Shown: one piece after another, positions 8,170-17,209 of the stretch
How positions within the stretch are numbered: the first letter of the stretch is position 1
Layout: each line of letters starts with the position of its first letter
Virus record (IMG/VR): IMGVR_UViG_3300047320_000101
Location: 1-45,052 of that record
DNA from: a virus
DNA: 45,052 nt
Direction: 5' to 3' (one strand)
The notes under the pieces: model-generated
Database searches by the model: none
Told to the model about the DNA's origin: nothing
What the model saw: the letters and a program-made list of their open reading frames with translations, nothing else
Translations under genes and position numbers: made by a program

Positions 8170-11100
8170 TTACGGTGCCGGAGCGTTGTCGTAGGTGTAG
8201 ACGCGGGCGTCATATGGCATGCCCTTGAGCGCGACATTGCCGTTTGATGGGTCGGATTTCGTGACGAGCACCGGGTAGGCCCACTTCGACGAAGGCCCGA
8301 TCAGCAACTGAGGCAGCGACATGTTTCCGCTCATGCTGGTGTCGGGCACAAAGTCGATATCGGCGACCTGTACGTGGTATTCGTCGATTGCAGTGCCTTG
8401 GTAGGGGCCAGAAAGAGAGCCATCAGCACGACTGATGCCGACCTTGTAGATCTCAGGCGCTGACCAGTCGATCGGCTCTGACGACTCCAGCAGGAAACCG
8501 CCGCTTACCGCTTGCACGCTTACAAGCTCGGCGCTCTGGCATTGCCCAGGGGTATCGCTGGCCACCGCGCAGAAACTCAGGTAACCCGAGTTCATGCCGG
8601 CCAGTTCGGTTTCCCAGGTGTAAGTGTCCTGGCGGAATTTCTGGTGTCCACGACGACGCATGCCGAACTGATAGGCGCGATTCCTGTCGCCCACGCCTGG
8701 CAGCTTGACCTTTTCGACCTTCAACCCCGCATCACCCGGCCAGCGGCACGGCACCGTCTCCCAGGCCCATGTGATGTTCGAGTAATACTCGACATCCACG
8801 CCGTCAAAGTCATTGAGCGATGTCAGCGGCCCGGCGATGCTGAGCTTCTTGGTCATGTTTTGGGGGCTGTAGGTCTGCGTCTTCGGGCCGTAGGTGATAT
8901 CGAATACCGCCCTCGGCTCGTCACGCACCAGACTGACCAGGCCGTTCTTGATGGTCAGTTCGGCAAAGCCGCAGGCCAGCGCATCGTTGAGACGATCCTT
9001 GGCGGTACTGCTTTCGTCGATTGTCTGGTCATAGGTTTGACCGGCCAGCCAGAAGATCGCGTGGTAGCGCTCCCATTCTGCGAGATCAATGTCCGAATCC
9101 TCATAGCCGAGCGACTTCAGAACGTGCAAGCACCACGGCACTATGTCGCGGGTAGGCTCTGCAGGCAGCCAGGTACCCTCATAGAGGACCGGCAGCACGC
9201 GGGTCGCCTCCCCGTTGACCTGACTTTCCGATTGCGCAGACAGCCGATCGCCGCCGCGAATCTTCACCGACATGACGGTCATGCCTGGGTAGCTGGTAGG
9301 CCGCGTCTGACGCAAGCCGCGCAGGCTTTCCCAGGATGGGCTGTCGACCCACTCGTTGCTGCCGCCACCACCCTTGGCCCGGCGCTTGAGCCTGCACTCT
9401 GGTCTCATCGGGTAGGGCAGCGCGACCCGAAAGGTGAAGCCTTGCGCATCCCGCGAGTGACCGGTCACAGATTGGGTCTGAACGGTCCACGCCCCTGCAA
9501 CATCCTCGTCGCGATACTCGAACTGATGCTCCGAATAGATCGCGTAATCATCACCTTTTCGGCCCAGGCCGATCAGGCCGTTGGCGAAGGTAATGGTGTA
9601 CTCGATGTGCGTTACCTTTTCAGCCTCTGGCGAGCATGAGAACGGACCGCGATAGCCACCCTCCAGACTGGATGGATCAAGGCTGACCGCGCCGTTTACG
9701 GTTTCCATCGCGCTAAAACCGATCCAGTCCTCATCAACCGAGCCCGACGCGGTGAGCCGGGCAACCGTCATGATCGAGGCGCTAAACGCTGTGATCCGGT
9801 AGCGCAGGCCGCGCGGCCCAATGGTGGCCAGGCCAGATCCCAGCGCCAGGCCGCTGACCGGTGCGCCGCCGTCATAGTCGAGGGTCATCTGCGCCGGAAC
9901 TTCAGGTGTGCCGGTGCTGGCCGCAGTGCCGGTGGTATTGGTCGGGCTGCTGCCGAGGATATCGGCGCCGCCAGAAGCAACCATTGTCTCGCCGCCGAAG
10001 GTGCCGAACTGAGTGATCAGTAGACGACCGACTGAAGCGCTGGCCAGAAATGGTGCTGAGCCCTTGGCGGTGTTGAAGGCCGACACCAGGCCGGCAAGGT
10101 CCGTGGTCGCTGTCGTCAGGTTGACCGCATAGGGCGTAGAGCCGAGCGTGACGGTGACCGACAGCGGCGTCACGTCGAAGTCATAGCGCGCCGGAATGCT
10201 CGGCCCGAGGATCGTCGAGGCGGTACCCGAGGTCGGCGGAACGGCGGGCGCATACGGTGTGTAGCTGTTGACCACGTAGTTTCCAGCGTTGGCGCCGGCC
10301 ACTTCGATGAGCATTCCAGGCACCGGGCCGAGCATATCCAGCGGACCTTGAATGATGTCGCGACCTACCCCGCCATCGACCACGGTGTACGTATACGGTG
10401 CGAGTGCGCGAACAACCAAGCCCGTCTCCCAGTCTGCCGGGAAGCTGCCGGCGCCGGCCGGAATTGAAATTGTGTCCCCGTTGAACTGATAGGCCGATGC
10501 CGTAGCTGACGGGGTGATGTTGGTCGATATGGTCAACTCAAGCCCTGACGTACCACTGGAACTGGCGCCGACCTCTTTGGCGTTGAACCACAGCATTGAG
10601 GCAGTATCGGCAGACACGTCAGCGCCAGGCGCGTAGATCGCCACCTGAGCATCGGCACCAAGGGAAATCAGCGGGGTTTCGCCCACCTTCAGCTTGTTGA
10701 TCGGAATGTCCACCGCGCCTTCGGACACGTACAGCAGCATCTCTACCCACTTTTCACGCGGCGCGGCAAACCAGGTGCGCGGCTCAGCCAGGTACGATGG
10801 GTACACCTTCTGATGCCCAGCTATGTTGCGAATCAGCTCGCCGAGCTTGACCTTGTTGCCCTTGGCGCTGGTCTCATCGAGCGGGCTGCCCTGGGCAACG
10901 CCTGAATTCGACGGCATGCCGGGCATCTTCGGCATGAGCAGCTTGGTCGCGGCAAAGGCGCCAACAATCAACAAGGCGGTGATGGTGAACGGGTCGGAAC
11001 CTTTCGGCTCGTTCCAGATCTGCACGTGGTCGACCGGCCTGAACTTGACCTTGTGCCACAGACGCGTCTCGATCATTTCGCCGTTGATGGCGATGCTGAC

Positions 11101-11232
11101 CGGCTGAGCCTCGCCACGTTTGTACAGCGGGGTTTGCTCAAGCAGCCACGCTTCCAGGGTCATGCGCCGGTCAGTCGTGAACGTGGCCAGCGGCTGCGAG
11201 CCGGCCATTTTGTTGGGAAAGAATTCGATCAT
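8170..11232 (-). CDS. central tail hub / host-specificity protein (lambda J, TipJ-like)
   Basis: A 1020-residue tail-tip protein that forms the hub at the distal end of the flexible tail. The start MIEFFPNKMAG at 11232 is chosen because its ATG overlaps the stop of the NlpC gene as ATGA. A 59-residue upstream extension is shadow sequence. A hydrophobic stretch near residues 78-95 (TITALLIVGAFAATKLL) precedes the typical J/TipJ segment NKVKLGELIRNIAGHQKVYPSYL and EKWVEMLLYVSEGAVDI. The central part is Gly/Ala/Thr-rich beta structure, followed by FNIII-like and hub segments. The C-terminus contains the DFDGVDVEYY and QFGMRRRGHQKFRQDTYTW blocks common in these proteins. It is shorter than lambda J, and the separate tail spike gene probably supplies receptor binding. 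Confidence 0.88.
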   Translation of the reverse strand: MIEFFPNKMAGSQPLATFTTDRRMTLEAWLLEQTPLYKRGEAQPVSIAINGEMIETRLWHKVKFRPVDHVQIWNEPKGSDPFTITALLIVGAFAATKLLMPKMPGMPSNSGVAQGSPLDETSAKGNKVKLGELIRNIAGHQKVYPSYLAEPRTWFAAPREKWVEMLLYVSEGAVDIPINKLKVGETPLISLGADAQVAIYAPGADVSADTASMLWFNAKEVGASSSGTSGLELTISTNITPSATASAYQFNGDTISIPAGAGSFPADWETGLVVRALAPYTYTVVDGGVGRDIIQGPLDMLGPVPGMLIEVAGANAGNYVVNSYTPYAPAVPPTSGTASTILGPSIPARYDFDVTPLSVTVTLGSTPYAVNLTTATTDLAGLVSAFNTAKGSAPFLASASVGRLLITQFGTFGGETMVASGGADILGSSPTNTTGTAASTGTPEVPAQMTLDYDGGAPVSGLALGSGLATIGPRGLRYRITAFSASIMTVARLTASGSVDEDWIGFSAMETVNGAVSLDPSSLEGGYRGPFSCSPEAEKVTHIEYTITFANGLIGLGRKGDDYAIYSEHQFEYRDEDVAGAWTVQTQSVTGHSRDAQGFTFRVALPYPMRPECRLKRRAKGGGGSNEWVDSPSWESLRGLRQTRPTSYPGMTVMSVKIRGGDRLSAQSESQVNGEATRVLPVLYEGTWLPAEPTRDIVPWCLHVLKSLGYEDSDIDLAEWERYHAIFWLAGQTYDQTIDESSTAKDRLNDALACGFAELTIKNGLVSLVRDEPRAVFDITYGPKTQTYSPQNMTKKLSIAGPLTSLNDFDGVDVEYYSNITWAWETVPCRWPGDAGLKVEKVKLPGVGDRNRAYQFGMRRRGHQKFRQDTYTWETELAGMNSGYLSFCAVASDTPGQCQSAELVSVQAVSGGFLLESSEPIDWSAPEIYKVGISRADGSLSGPYQGTAIDEYHVQVADIDFVPDTSMSGNMSLPQLLIGPSSKWAYPVLVTKSDPSNGNVALKGMPYDARVYTYDNAPAP

Positions 11233-11612
11233 CGGTAATACACCACTCGTTGATAACGCGACTCGAAGTCGCGCACGGTGCGAATGCGGGGGCCGCCCGG
11301 GTTGGTGTCGAGCACCTTCAGCTGGCCGTCCAGAAACACGACCACACCGACGTGATCCAGGAACTCGCCAATCAGTGCCGAGGCAATGGCGCCAGGCTCT
11401 GGCAGACACTCTTCCAGACCAGCGCTGACCTCTCGGTATGCCTTGGTGTTCTGGCGCAACTTGGAGCGACCGACACCGCCCAGCGAGGGCAGCAGCGGCA
11501 GGCCGAACACTTCGTGCCGCACGGCGTTGACAAGGCCGTAGCAGTCGAAAGCCAGCGGCCCGCGCGCGCCGTCCCGGTAAGGTGCTGACAGGTAATCCGC
11601 GATGGCCTTCAT
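11229..11612 (-). CDS. NlpC/P60-type tail assembly peptidase (lambda K-like)
   Basis: A 127-residue protein with the NlpC/P60 catalytic pattern: C24 in FDCYGLVNAV, H87 in LDHVGVVV, and a polar third residue in the LDTNPGG segment near 102-104. Family members on phage tails are thought to cut peptidoglycan during DNA entry or to process the tail tip. It lacks the JAMM domain found in the N-terminal half of lambda K. It overlaps both neighbours by 4 bp (11609-11612 and 11229-11232), so DUF1833, this gene and J are a translationally coupled tail-tip set. Confidence 0.88.
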   Translation of the reverse strand: MKAIADYLSAPYRDGARGPLAFDCYGLVNAVRHEVFGLPLLPSLGGVGRSKLRQNTKAYREVSAGLEECLPEPGAIASALIGEFLDHVGVVVFLDGQLKVLDTNPGGPRIRTVRDFESRYQRVVYYR

Positions 11613-12094
11613 ATGAAGATCAGCCCGGGCGCGACGGCAGCAGTCAGCTTGTTACGCGGGTGAGCCGTTCCCAGCAGATCGAACAGGCCGCACGTCAGCG
11701 TGGCCGTGTCGTTGGCGTACTGCCGGTTAAGCACCGATAGCCGATAGTGCTCTGCCGGGTAGGCCAGATTGCTTTCGAGGTATCGACGCTTCATCAGGAC
11801 GATGCGCGCCGATGCTGCGCGCGCCAGCTCGATTGCCGCCTGAACCTTGCCGTCGGTGTTGTCCAGGACAATGTTCAGGTTCTGGTAGCCGCTGTTGTCC
11901 TGTACGGGCAAAGCCTCTTCCACAGCCATCGCCAGAAAGACGAGCGTGCGCGCGTCCTCTGTTACGCAGACGCGATCCTCGTAGCCGGAGCAGATGAGGA
12001 TCGGTGCTGCCCACGCAGAGCAGGTCGCCTCGTACGTATCGACGAACAGGTCGTTGCCGACCGAGGCATAGGCGATGTTGATAGGGTTGCTCAT
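11609..12094 (-). CDS. DUF1833 family minor tail protein (lambda L position)
   Basis: A 161-residue protein of the DUF1833 type (FVDTYEATCSAWAAPILICSGYEDR...). It is found in siphophage tail operons between the tape measure and the NlpC protein, the place lambda uses for M/L. It is probably a tail-tip adaptor. It has five cysteines, two in the first quarter and one near the end (LTCGLFD). No enzyme motif is seen. It is coupled to the NlpC gene by a 4-bp overlap. Confidence 0.85.
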   Translation of the reverse strand: MSNPINIAYASVGNDLFVDTYEATCSAWAAPILICSGYEDRVCVTEDARTLVFLAMAVEEALPVQDNSGYQNLNIVLDNTDGKVQAAIELARAASARIVLMKRRYLESNLAYPAEHYRLSVLNRQYANDTATLTCGLFDLLGTAHPRNKLTAAVAPGLIFI

Positions 12095-12138
12095 TGGGAC
12101 TCCACGCGGTCCCTAGCAAGAGACCCTCTGTTAACGCA

Positions 12139-15027
12139 TTAGGCACCTTGTGACTGCAAACCGTACTTCTCTTGGTTTACCTGGTGCAGCTCTCGCTCGC
12201 CGCGAATGTTGGCCACGTAAATGTCGATGACATCCTGCTCGGAGAGCTGCCGACGATTGACCTGACCCGCGCGACTGGCGTCCTCGATCAAGTTAACGAC
12301 GGGGGCCGATGACGGGGCATTGTTGCTGCGCCCCTGACTCACCCTCTCGAGCGTACGGTCCAGCTTTGCGCTGGTTTCAGCGGTGGTTACCCGCTCACCC
12401 TTCTTGAGGTTCCAGGTACCATCCGCTGGGACGTAATCGATACCGTCGTGCGCCTGGCCGTCCAGAGCTGAGCCCACGGCAACCATCATCACTCCCGCCG
12501 CAGCTGTCGCAGCGATGGCTGCACCAGGGGCAACGACAGGCCCAACGAATGGAATGCCGATCGTCGCGGTGAATGCATTGAGGCCGGCCATAGCAACTTG
12601 AGCCGCAGCATAAGAAAGCAGCGCATGCCCAACGGATTGAATGAAGCTGGCAGCCAAACCCTTGGCATCAAGTTTTCCGGTTTCGGACCACTCCGTAATG
12701 GCATCGGTGAGATTGTGAAAAGTCTCTGCGCCCACACTCTTCATGGTGCCGTAAAGGTCCATGCTGGCTTGGGCTTGAGTGGAGAAACCACTGATAAGTC
12801 CCGCTGTGCCGTTTTTCTGTAGCTCATCGAGCCGCCCGTAGTACTTCTCTTGTTTTTCGAGGCGCGCTTTCAGCGCCTCTTCAAGGATTTTGGTCTCGCG
12901 CTCGTATACAGAATCGGTGATGTCCTTGTCTTCGTGCCGCTGACGTAAATCCTCAAGCTTGTCTTGATAGTCCTGCTCAATACCGAGCATCTCCAGAGCG
13001 CGTAGCTTGGTCTCGTCGGTGTCATAAGCATTGAGGAATGGCGCGTCCAGAGCTCGCTGGTCAATTGTCAGCTGATGATCGATGCTGCTCTGAAACTTCT
13101 GGACGTTGCCGTCATCTTCATTCGCTTGCTTTAGTAGCTTGCGCTGATCCAGTTCTTCAGCGAGTCCTTTTAAGCGCTCTTTCTGCTGATTGCTTAGATT
13201 GGTGAGCTTTCCTGACTCCAGTTCAAACTGGAGCTTCGTGGCTTCGGTCGCGTCTTTTCGGGCGTCAGTACTTGTGTTGATCAGCTCGATCTGGCGCTGG
13301 TACTCGGTGATAGCATCCTCACCTCGTTTGGTTAGTGCTGTCGCGGCAGTGGCTGCGGCTGTAGCGGCCTGTTTCGAAGCCGCAGCGCTTTTCTTCTCTG
13401 CTTCAATAACCGCTTCGCTTGCATCCAAGGTTTTCGCCTTGGCTACCAGCAACTCGCCCTCGCCCTCTTTCAGGCCGGTGACAAGACCTGCCCCTATGCG
13501 AGCCGCAAGCTTATCGGCGTTCGTCTTTTTGCCCGAGAGCAATATCTGCTCGTCGAGTGTCTTGGCCAGGTCCTTGAATGCCTTTGATTGCTCAACCACC
13601 ACAGGAGCGGAAAGGATTCCGTTCAGCACATTTATCTGCGCGCCGAAGGCCTCAACCTTTTGGCGCGCTGTGTCCAGCTCGCCCTGAGCAGTGACCAGCG
13701 ATTCGTTCCACTCGCGCTGACGGGTGTCATTCGGATGATCGCGCAGCAATCGCTGGTACTGCGAAACCGCACTCTCTGCGTCGATGGCGCGTAACTGCGC
13801 ATCCATCAAATCCTGATTGATGTCTTGCAGAGCGGCAGCAGCTTGATTCTTGGTAAACCCGTCGAACGACTTGTTCAGCAAGTCGACCTTGTTGGTCAGT
13901 GATGTGGCCGACTCGTCCGCGTCATCACCACTCAGCGCGAAGTAGGCCAGTGCGCTGGCCGCGAGCAGGACCACGCCTGCTGGACCACCAAGCAGTGCCA
14001 TGGCAGCCGAAGCGCCACGAGCTGCTACGCCTATTCCTACAAGCCCGGCAGCAGTTGCCGGAGCCACACCCGCCATACGCGCTAGCGTCAGTTGGTAGCG
14101 AACAGCTTCGACCTGAGCTGCGGCGAAAGCTACAGCAGTGCCGACGGCGCTTGCAGCAAGGCGGGTGGTGAGAACCACGGCCAAGGCGGTCGCTGCCTGA
14201 GCTGTTAAGCCCAGAGCTGTGCGGGCCACCGGTGAGCTGAGGGCGCTATTAACCTCCTCAATCACAGCGCGAGCACTGCTAAGACCGCCTTCCCCGGTAA
14301 GCAAACTAGAAACGGTATTGCGTAGCGAATCGAGAGAACCACCGAAGGTGTCACGAGCTGCAGCGGCTGCGCCACCGTAGGTCTCCACGAGCGCATTGAG
14401 AATAATGCCTTGGGCGCCAGCCACGTCTCCAACGGACTCCATGGATTCGACGAGTTTCTTTTGATCTTCGGTAAACCTGAAGCCCTGCTTGCCCAGAGAT
14501 GTAAGCCCTTCGCTGGGAACATCAAGCGCGCGACCGATAGTTTCGGCAGCCTGCTGCACGGTGGTACCTGTGCGGGCAGCCATATCGGAAGCAGCCTGTA
14601 GCGCCCGCGTGAACTGAGTACCCACAACGCCAGTGAAAGCAAGAAGCGCCGTCTGAGCCTGGTTGATATCGCCACCGGAAAAGGTGGTGGCCTTCTCCAT
14701 GGCGTCTGCCATTTCGTTGAGCTGATCGCGACTGAAGCCCGCCGATTCCCCGGTGGACTTCAGCACGGCGGAAAGTTGAGCCTGCTCTTTCTCAGCATCA
14801 CGAGTCTCGGTGATGAAGCTGGTCAGAACAGCGCCCACCGAGAAGCCGGCGACAGCACCTGCAACTACTTCTCCCAGAGCGGTCCAGGCGAGCGAGGCCA
14901 TATTCGCAGAGTCGGCAATCCCTTTACCTGACTTTCTGGCTGCTATCTCGGCTTTATCAAGAGGCCCTGTAAAACCGCCAATACGCGCAATAAGATCGAG
15001 CGTCAGGGTGCCAAGTGAATTAGCCAT
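12139..15027 (-). CDS. tail length tape measure protein
   Basis: A 962-residue tape measure protein that fixes tail length and is injected with the DNA. It starts MANSLGTLTLDLIARIGGFTGPL, a classic tape-measure opening. Residues ~75-245 match the lambda-type prophage tape-measure region (QLSAVLKSTGESAGFSRDQLNEMADAM..., GVVGTQFTRALQAASDMAARTGTT). Hydrophobic segments lie near 265-360 (Ala-rich) and 835-885. Long charged coiled coil spans ~520-745, with repeated Lys/Glu/Gln. At roughly 0.15 nm per residue this predicts a tail of ~140 nm. The gene is cut off from the chaperone genes upstream by a moron gene with terminators on both sides. Confidence 0.93.
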   Translation of the reverse strand: MANSLGTLTLDLIARIGGFTGPLDKAEIAARKSGKGIADSANMASLAWTALGEVVAGAVAGFSVGAVLTSFITETRDAEKEQAQLSAVLKSTGESAGFSRDQLNEMADAMEKATTFSGGDINQAQTALLAFTGVVGTQFTRALQAASDMAARTGTTVQQAAETIGRALDVPSEGLTSLGKQGFRFTEDQKKLVESMESVGDVAGAQGIILNALVETYGGAAAAARDTFGGSLDSLRNTVSSLLTGEGGLSSARAVIEEVNSALSSPVARTALGLTAQAATALAVVLTTRLAASAVGTAVAFAAAQVEAVRYQLTLARMAGVAPATAAGLVGIGVAARGASAAMALLGGPAGVVLLAASALAYFALSGDDADESATSLTNKVDLLNKSFDGFTKNQAAAALQDINQDLMDAQLRAIDAESAVSQYQRLLRDHPNDTRQREWNESLVTAQGELDTARQKVEAFGAQINVLNGILSAPVVVEQSKAFKDLAKTLDEQILLSGKKTNADKLAARIGAGLVTGLKEGEGELLVAKAKTLDASEAVIEAEKKSAAASKQAATAAATAATALTKRGEDAITEYQRQIELINTSTDARKDATEATKLQFELESGKLTNLSNQQKERLKGLAEELDQRKLLKQANEDDGNVQKFQSSIDHQLTIDQRALDAPFLNAYDTDETKLRALEMLGIEQDYQDKLEDLRQRHEDKDITDSVYERETKILEEALKARLEKQEKYYGRLDELQKNGTAGLISGFSTQAQASMDLYGTMKSVGAETFHNLTDAITEWSETGKLDAKGLAASFIQSVGHALLSYAAAQVAMAGLNAFTATIGIPFVGPVVAPGAAIAATAAAGVMMVAVGSALDGQAHDGIDYVPADGTWNLKKGERVTTAETSAKLDRTLERVSQGRSNNAPSSAPVVNLIEDASRAGQVNRRQLSEQDVIDIYVANIRGERELHQVNQEKYGLQSQGA

Positions 15028-15043
15028 CTATAACTCCAGCTAT

Positions 15044-15067
15044 AAAAAAACCCGCACTTGGCGGGTT
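15044..15067 (-). terminator. intrinsic terminator downstream of the zinc-ribbon moron
   Basis: On the minus strand AACCCGC-CAAGT-GCGGGTT is followed by seven T. It lies 14 bp after the moron stop and just before the tape measure start, so late transcription must read through it to express the tape measure. Confidence 0.9.
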
Positions 15068-15080
15068 TAATTTGTGAGAT

Positions 15081-15542
15081 CTATCGACAGAGCGAATCCC
15101 AAGAATCTGAGAAATTGGCACCGCCATCATCAAATGCAACAGATGATCGCTCATGCGTGTATATGAACCGTTTGAAACCCGAATACCCTCCAAACCCATT
15201 TTTAGCGTTGACCGTCCCGCACGCGACACTGTTGCCGCCTCCGATCGAGCGCATCACCACTTGACCAAAATCTGCGCTGCTCGGATCTTTTAAGCTCTCT
15301 CTAACCTTAGAGAACGCTCTCGAAATAACTTTGGATTCACTTTCATTCTTTGAATCGCTTTGAGTTTTCAATCCATTAAAAATCCAAAACAAAAACAAAA
15401 AAGCCACCAAAAACAATATCGCAAATTTCAGTATCTTTTTTGCTAGGTGGGTTATCCCACCGCTTGAATGCATACAGCTCGGGCAGACAGCATCATCACT
15501 TGGATAGAACGCTGCACACTTTCTGCACTGAATAGTCTTCAT
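15081..15542 (-). CDS. zinc-ribbon single-span membrane protein (moron)
   Basis: A 153-residue protein. Residues 1-25 are a zinc ribbon (C6, C9, C20, C23) and residues ~37-57 one membrane helix. Residues ~75-153 form an outer domain (LKDPSSADF..., then VNAKNGFGGYSGFKRFIY) with cysteines at 108 and 152 that could pair in the periplasm. I recognise the outer domain only as a recurring sequence in small membrane proteins. The gene is AT-richer than the tail genes, lies between tail chaperones and tape measure, and is enclosed by two intrinsic terminators. That layout is typical of a moron with its own transcription. Phage HK97 carries its superinfection-exclusion gene 15 at the same relative place, so exclusion is a reasonable but unproven guess. 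Confidence 0.85.
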   Translation of the reverse strand: MKTIQCRKCAAFYPSDDAVCPSCMHSSGGITHLAKKILKFAILFLVAFLFLFWIFNGLKTQSDSKNESESKVISRAFSKVRESLKDPSSADFGQVVMRSIGGGNSVACGTVNAKNGFGGYSGFKRFIYTHERSSVAFDDGGANFSDSWDSLCR

Positions 15543-15595
15543 GACAAACCTCTCCTCTAAACGTCATGAATCTAACATCAACGCCCAGCCACTCC

Positions 15596-15620
15596 AAAAA
15601 CGCACCTCATTGCGAGGCGC
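15596..15620 (-). terminator. intrinsic terminator between tail chaperones and moron
   Basis: On the minus strand GCGCCTC-GCAAT-GAGGTGC (one G-T pair) is followed by GTTTTT. It lies 23 bp after the stop of the frameshifted chaperone and ~54 bp before the moron start. Confidence 0.8.
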
Positions 15621-15642
15621 TTATTCGTTGCAACGTCAATTT

Positions 15643-16277
15643 TTATGCCCATGTCTCCATGGCCCGCTCCAGCGTCAATGGCTGTTCCGAATCGTGCGGC
15701 ATGAAGTCGTAGATTTTGTAACCGCCATTCGAGCTATTGGTGTTGGCATAGAGCGCCGCCAACATTGCCGCACCTCGCTCTATGCGCATGCCCCAGTTGA
15801 GTGATCCTCGCTTTTCGCGATACCTCACCCAACTGCGGAACTCGGCAAGACTCAGGCGCTCTTTGGCTTCCGCGATCGTGGCTCCGATCGAGATCGCGAT
15901 TTCGTGCCAGAGCTCGTCGGTGTCGGAGAGCTCGTCGTCTTTCCCAACTGGTTTACCTGGCCGATCACAGCGAGCAGGGCCATGGACAGGTTGCCATCCA
16001 GCGCGCCGCGCTCAGGGTCAGCTTCGCCGGTGATGTCGCCAACGGTGAAGACCGGATTGCCTGCCTCGTCACAGATGCTCACAGCGATGCGGCCGGCCAC
16101 ACCATCCTGCTTGCCGACACCCGAAATCAGATCGCTAACGGCAGATTGATAGCCCAGCGGCCGGACATACACGGTGGCCGTATGCTCGGTATTACCCTGC
16201 TTCCAGGTGATTTCCTTCATGACGGGGCGTCCCGTGAACGAGCCTTGCTCCATCAGAGATTTGATACTCAGCTGCAT
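15643..16277 (-). CDS. tail assembly chaperone GT-type fusion made by -1 frameshift
   Basis: If ribosomes slip -1 at the GGGAAAG at 15945-15939, translation of the 15852-16277 gene leaves its frame after codon 113. It then continues for 98 residues to the stop at 15643, giving a fusion of ~211 residues. The added T region includes LSLAEFRSWVRYREKRGSLN and ERGAAMLAALYANTN, which resemble phage tail assembly protein T. In lambda the long form (gpGT) recruits the tape measure and tail tube and is absent from the virion. The T frame has no good start of its own: the GTG at 15828 is inside the domain and lacks a ribosome binding site. This supports expression only by frameshift. Confidence 0.88.
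15852..16277 (-). CDS. tail assembly chaperone, short form (lambda G-like)
   Basis: A 141-residue in-frame product. Residues 1-113 are the structured chaperone (MQLSIKSLMEQGSFTGRPV..., VYVRPLGYQSAVSDLISGV). The last 28 residues after the slip site are a Ser/Pro/Arg-rich tail (TTSSPTPTSSGTKSRSRSEP). This is typical of the unshifted tail of such genes, where coding pressure lies on the other frame. The start is 10 bp after the tail tube gene. It acts in tail assembly around the tape measure and is not expected in the virion. Confidence 0.88.
   Translation of the reverse strand: MQLSIKSLMEQGSFTGRPVMKEITWKQGNTEHTATVYVRPLGYQSAVSDLISGVGKQDGVAGRIAVSICDEAGNPVFTVGDITGEADPERGALDGNLSMALLAVIGQVNQLGKTTSSPTPTSSGTKSRSRSEPRSRKPKSA
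15939..15945 (-). promoter_or_regulatory. programmed -1 frameshift heptamer GGGAAAG
   Basis: Read on the minus strand, the zero-frame codons are TTG GGA AAG, so the heptamer is G GGA AAG. This is the X XXY YYZ form, and exactly the slippery sequence used by lambda between G and T. After slipping, the new frame is open to 15643. Confidence 0.9.
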
Positions 16278-16286
16278 GATTGATCC

Positions 16287-16784
16287 TTACGGAGTGATGG
16301 TCTTGCGGATCCAGGCGGAGCCGCCCGAGCGCTGAATGGTTGCGGAGGTAACCACCACCGTGTTTGCCGCGAAGTCGAACGGGAAGTCGCTGACATAGCC
16401 GTCGAACAAAAACCAAGTGCGCGTGGTAGGCAATTGGAAATCATCACCAGCTACGTTGAGCGTCGGTGGTGCAGTGCCATCAGACCAGCCGACCACCCAA
16501 CTGACATTGCCGATGTCGTCGTCTTCCGACAATTGATGTAGGCGAACGTGAGAAGCGTTGCGCGGGTCGGCATTCAGCGTCAGGGTTGCCTGGCCCGGAG
16601 TACGCAAGCCGCGCAAGTACTTGCGAACCTTGTCGCTGAGGCAGGTATCTTCAATCTGGTCAGCGGGGTTACCGCCTGGATTGAACGCTGTCGCGCACTG
16701 GATCTCGATTACTTCGAGATCAGATGGGTCGGCAACAGATGGCACCAGCGCAAAAATCTGCGTGCCTTGGGTCAAAATCGACAT
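16287..16784 (-). CDS. major tail tube protein (lambda V-like)
   Basis: A 165-residue protein of the siphophage tail tube type. It polymerises in hexameric rings around the tape measure. It has the expected mix of beta strands, a loop with [26 protein letters not shown], and [18 protein letters not shown], a pattern common in tail tube proteins. It lacks the extra Ig-like C-terminal domain of lambda V. The gene sits directly upstream of the chaperone genes, as in lambda and HK97. Confidence 0.88.
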   Translation of the reverse strand: MSILTQGTQIFALVPSVADPSDLEVIEIQCATAFNPGGNPADQIEDTCLSDKVRKYLRGLRTPGQATLTLNADPRNASHVRLHQLSEDDDIGNVSWVVGWSDGTAPPTLNVAGDDFQLPTTRTWFLFDGYVSDFPFDFAANTVVVTSATIQRSGGSAWIRKTITP

Positions 16785-16805
16785 GGCATGTCTCCAAGTT
16801 TCGGG

Positions 16806-16832
16806 AAAAAGAAAGCCCGCACAAGGCGGGCT
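16806..16832 (-). terminator. intrinsic terminator upstream of the tail tube gene
   Basis: On the minus strand AGCCCGC-CTTGT-GCGGGCT is followed by TTCTTTTT. It lies between the tail terminator gene and the tail tube gene and is one of the shared CCCGCC-NN-GTGCGGG hairpins. Partial termination here would not favour the abundant tail tube, so read-through or a separate initiation is implied. Confidence 0.8.
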
Positions 16833-16840
16833 GGGGTGAA

Positions 16841-17209
16841 TCAGCGCTGGACTATCCAGTCAACGTCGAAGCTGTAGCGGTAGATCTTGGTGGTTGGGTC
16901 TTTCGACTCGCCGCCCCAGCGCACGATGTTCGCCTTTAGCTCAATCGCGTTACGCAGAGCCTTGGCGATGTCCCGCACGGCCGTACCCGTCGGCGCGTAA
17001 ACGTCGACCTGCAGCGTGAAACCATCAATGTCCGGACGTCCCGCCAAGTAATTCTCGGGGCTACCGGTGATCATCTGCCAAACCGCGTATGGCTTGACCG
17101 TGTCCTGCGGGGCTTCACCAAACGGATAAAGCCTGGTCGGGTTCGTGCCGAGCAGCGCGACGACTCCAGCGTCAGCAGCACATACCGCGAAAATGGGTGC
17201 AAACATCAA
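16841..17209 (-). CDS. tail terminator / completion protein, DUF3168 family
   Basis: A 122-residue protein of the DUF3168 type ([18 protein letters not shown] then [22 protein letters not shown]). It caps the tail tube and makes the head-tail joint, like lambda gpU. The [27 protein letters not shown] segment is the typical alpha/beta core. It overlaps the HK97-gp10-like gene by 4 bp. Confidence 0.88.
   Translation of the reverse strand: MMFAPIFAVCAADAGVVALLGTNPTRLYPFGEAPQDTVKPYAVWQMITGSPENYLAGRPDIDGFTLQVDVYAPTGTAVRDIAKALRNAIELKANIVRWGGESKDPTTKIYRYSFDVDWIVQR

Noticed and set aside
8512-9639. Plus-strand open frame opposite the J-like hub gene
   Set aside because: Antisense shadow; no start signal and no domain.
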